Part shown: in pieces, positions 63,867 to 64,000 of the stretch
How the letters are laid out: each line of letters starts with the position of its first letter
How positions within the stretch are numbered: the first letter of the stretch is position 1
Assembly (NCBI RefSeq): GCF_013032855.1
Contig: NZ_WQDA01000003.1
Coordinates: 310,001-374,000, forward strand
Source: Ruegeria arenilitoris
GTDB taxonomy: Bacteria > Pseudomonadota > Alphaproteobacteria > Rhodobacterales > Rhodobacteraceae
Direction of reading: 5' to 3'
Length of the DNA: 64,000 nucleotides
Notes under the pieces: generated by a model
What the model was told of the DNA's origin: nothing
The model's database searches: none
What the model saw: the letters and a program-made list of their open reading frames with translations, nothing else
Program-made: the position numbers and the translations under genes

Positions 63867-64000
63867 TTAGTTCAGGGCGTAGGTCACCTGAATACCAACG
63901 CTCCACGCGCTGTTTCCAGAGAAGTTCGCCCGCGCCCCGGGGCCAGCACCGTCAGCGGTTGCGTCGCCCAGATCGGTATAGCGAACGCCGCCCGAAATCT
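63867..64000 (-). CDS. Outer-membrane beta-barrel protein, C-terminal fragment (5' end outside window)
   Basis: The last 43 residues are visible in frame, from ISGGVRYTDLGDATAD to a stop. Alternating hydrophobic and polar residues and the final strand SAWSVGIQVTYALN match the closing strand of outer-membrane barrels. The GVRYTDLGDA stretch is reminiscent of the OMPP1/FadL family, but the fragment is too short to be sure. The TAA stop is at 63867-63869. Confidence 0.75.
   Translation of the reverse strand, partial: ISGGVRYTDLGDATADGAGPGARANFSGNSAWSVGIQVTYALN

Noticed and set aside
1-64000. CRISPR arrays, insertion sequences and toxin-antitoxin or restriction systems
   Set aside because: No regularly spaced direct repeats, no transposase motifs and no paired small toxin-antitoxin genes were seen on either strand.

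Overview
The window is a GC-rich, gene-dense chromosome segment from an alphaproteobacterium, most probably a marine Rhodobacterales (Roseobacter-group, Ruegeria-like) strain. The evidence is family content and order: a trgA-trgB-cysK block as known from Rhodobacter, abundant solute-binding-protein transporters (Dpp-type ABC, tripartite tricarboxylate, BCCT), a dimethylglycine/sarcosine dehydrogenase with a GcvT tail, and frequent 4-bp stop/start overlaps. I see no prophage, insertion sequence, CRISPR array or rRNA. One tRNA (Ser, anticodon GGA) is present. Genes at both edges are cut: an ABC-F ATPase on the left and an outer-membrane barrel on the right.

Layout. 1-10 kb: ABC-F ATPase, drug-efflux MFS, ndk, a TfoX C-terminal-domain protein, a cytochrome P450, then a minus-strand envelope-stress block (DegP-type protease, response regulator, histidine kinase). 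A 744-bp AT-richer gap without a convincing gene follows. 9.6-20 kb: MobA-like nucleotidyltransferase and dimethylglycine-dehydrogenase-family enzyme, CorC/HlyC protein, XerD, a secreted protein of unknown function and an overlapping 49-residue membrane protein, aroK-aroB, an M50 protease and ssb. 20-29 kb: lytic transglycosylase, a Dpp-type ABC importer (Tat-exported binding protein, two permeases, fused double ATPase), miaA and pyrH. 29.7-41.4 kb: BCCT transporter, VOC protein, then a same-strand run of class V aminotransferase, photolyase, cyclopropane-fatty-acid synthase, trgA, trgB, cysK and an MscS channel, followed by tRNA-Ser.

41.5-45.2 kb is a compact TetR-controlled operon with a Rieske oxygenase, its flavin/2Fe-2S reductase and two small unknown genes; a perfect palindrome lies directly before the TetR start. 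After a lone GT4 glycosyltransferase, 46.6-55.8 kb holds two divergent operons. Minus strand: tctC-tctB-tctA, an ABM-domain protein, a lactonase-like metallo-hydrolase, an otnK-like kinase and an otnC-like aldolase/decarboxylase. Plus strand: an isopropylmalate/tartrate-dehydrogenase-type enzyme, a Gfo/Idh oxidoreductase and a GntR regulator. Together they look like uptake and catabolism of a small sugar acid by a route lacking the usual first enzymes of the tetronate pathway.

55.9-64 kb: GT25 glycosyltransferase, then a truncated haemoglobin gene overlapping a PAS plus class III adenylate cyclase gene, a plausible two-protein gas sensor and the most interesting system here. After these come a TetR regulator, PPK2, an alpha/beta hydrolase, a MetA-family acyltransferase whose specificity residue (Glu111) predicts acetyl-CoA use, an uncharacterised P-loop protein, an EamA transporter and the cut outer-membrane protein. 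All assignments come from reading the translated sequence; no database search was run.
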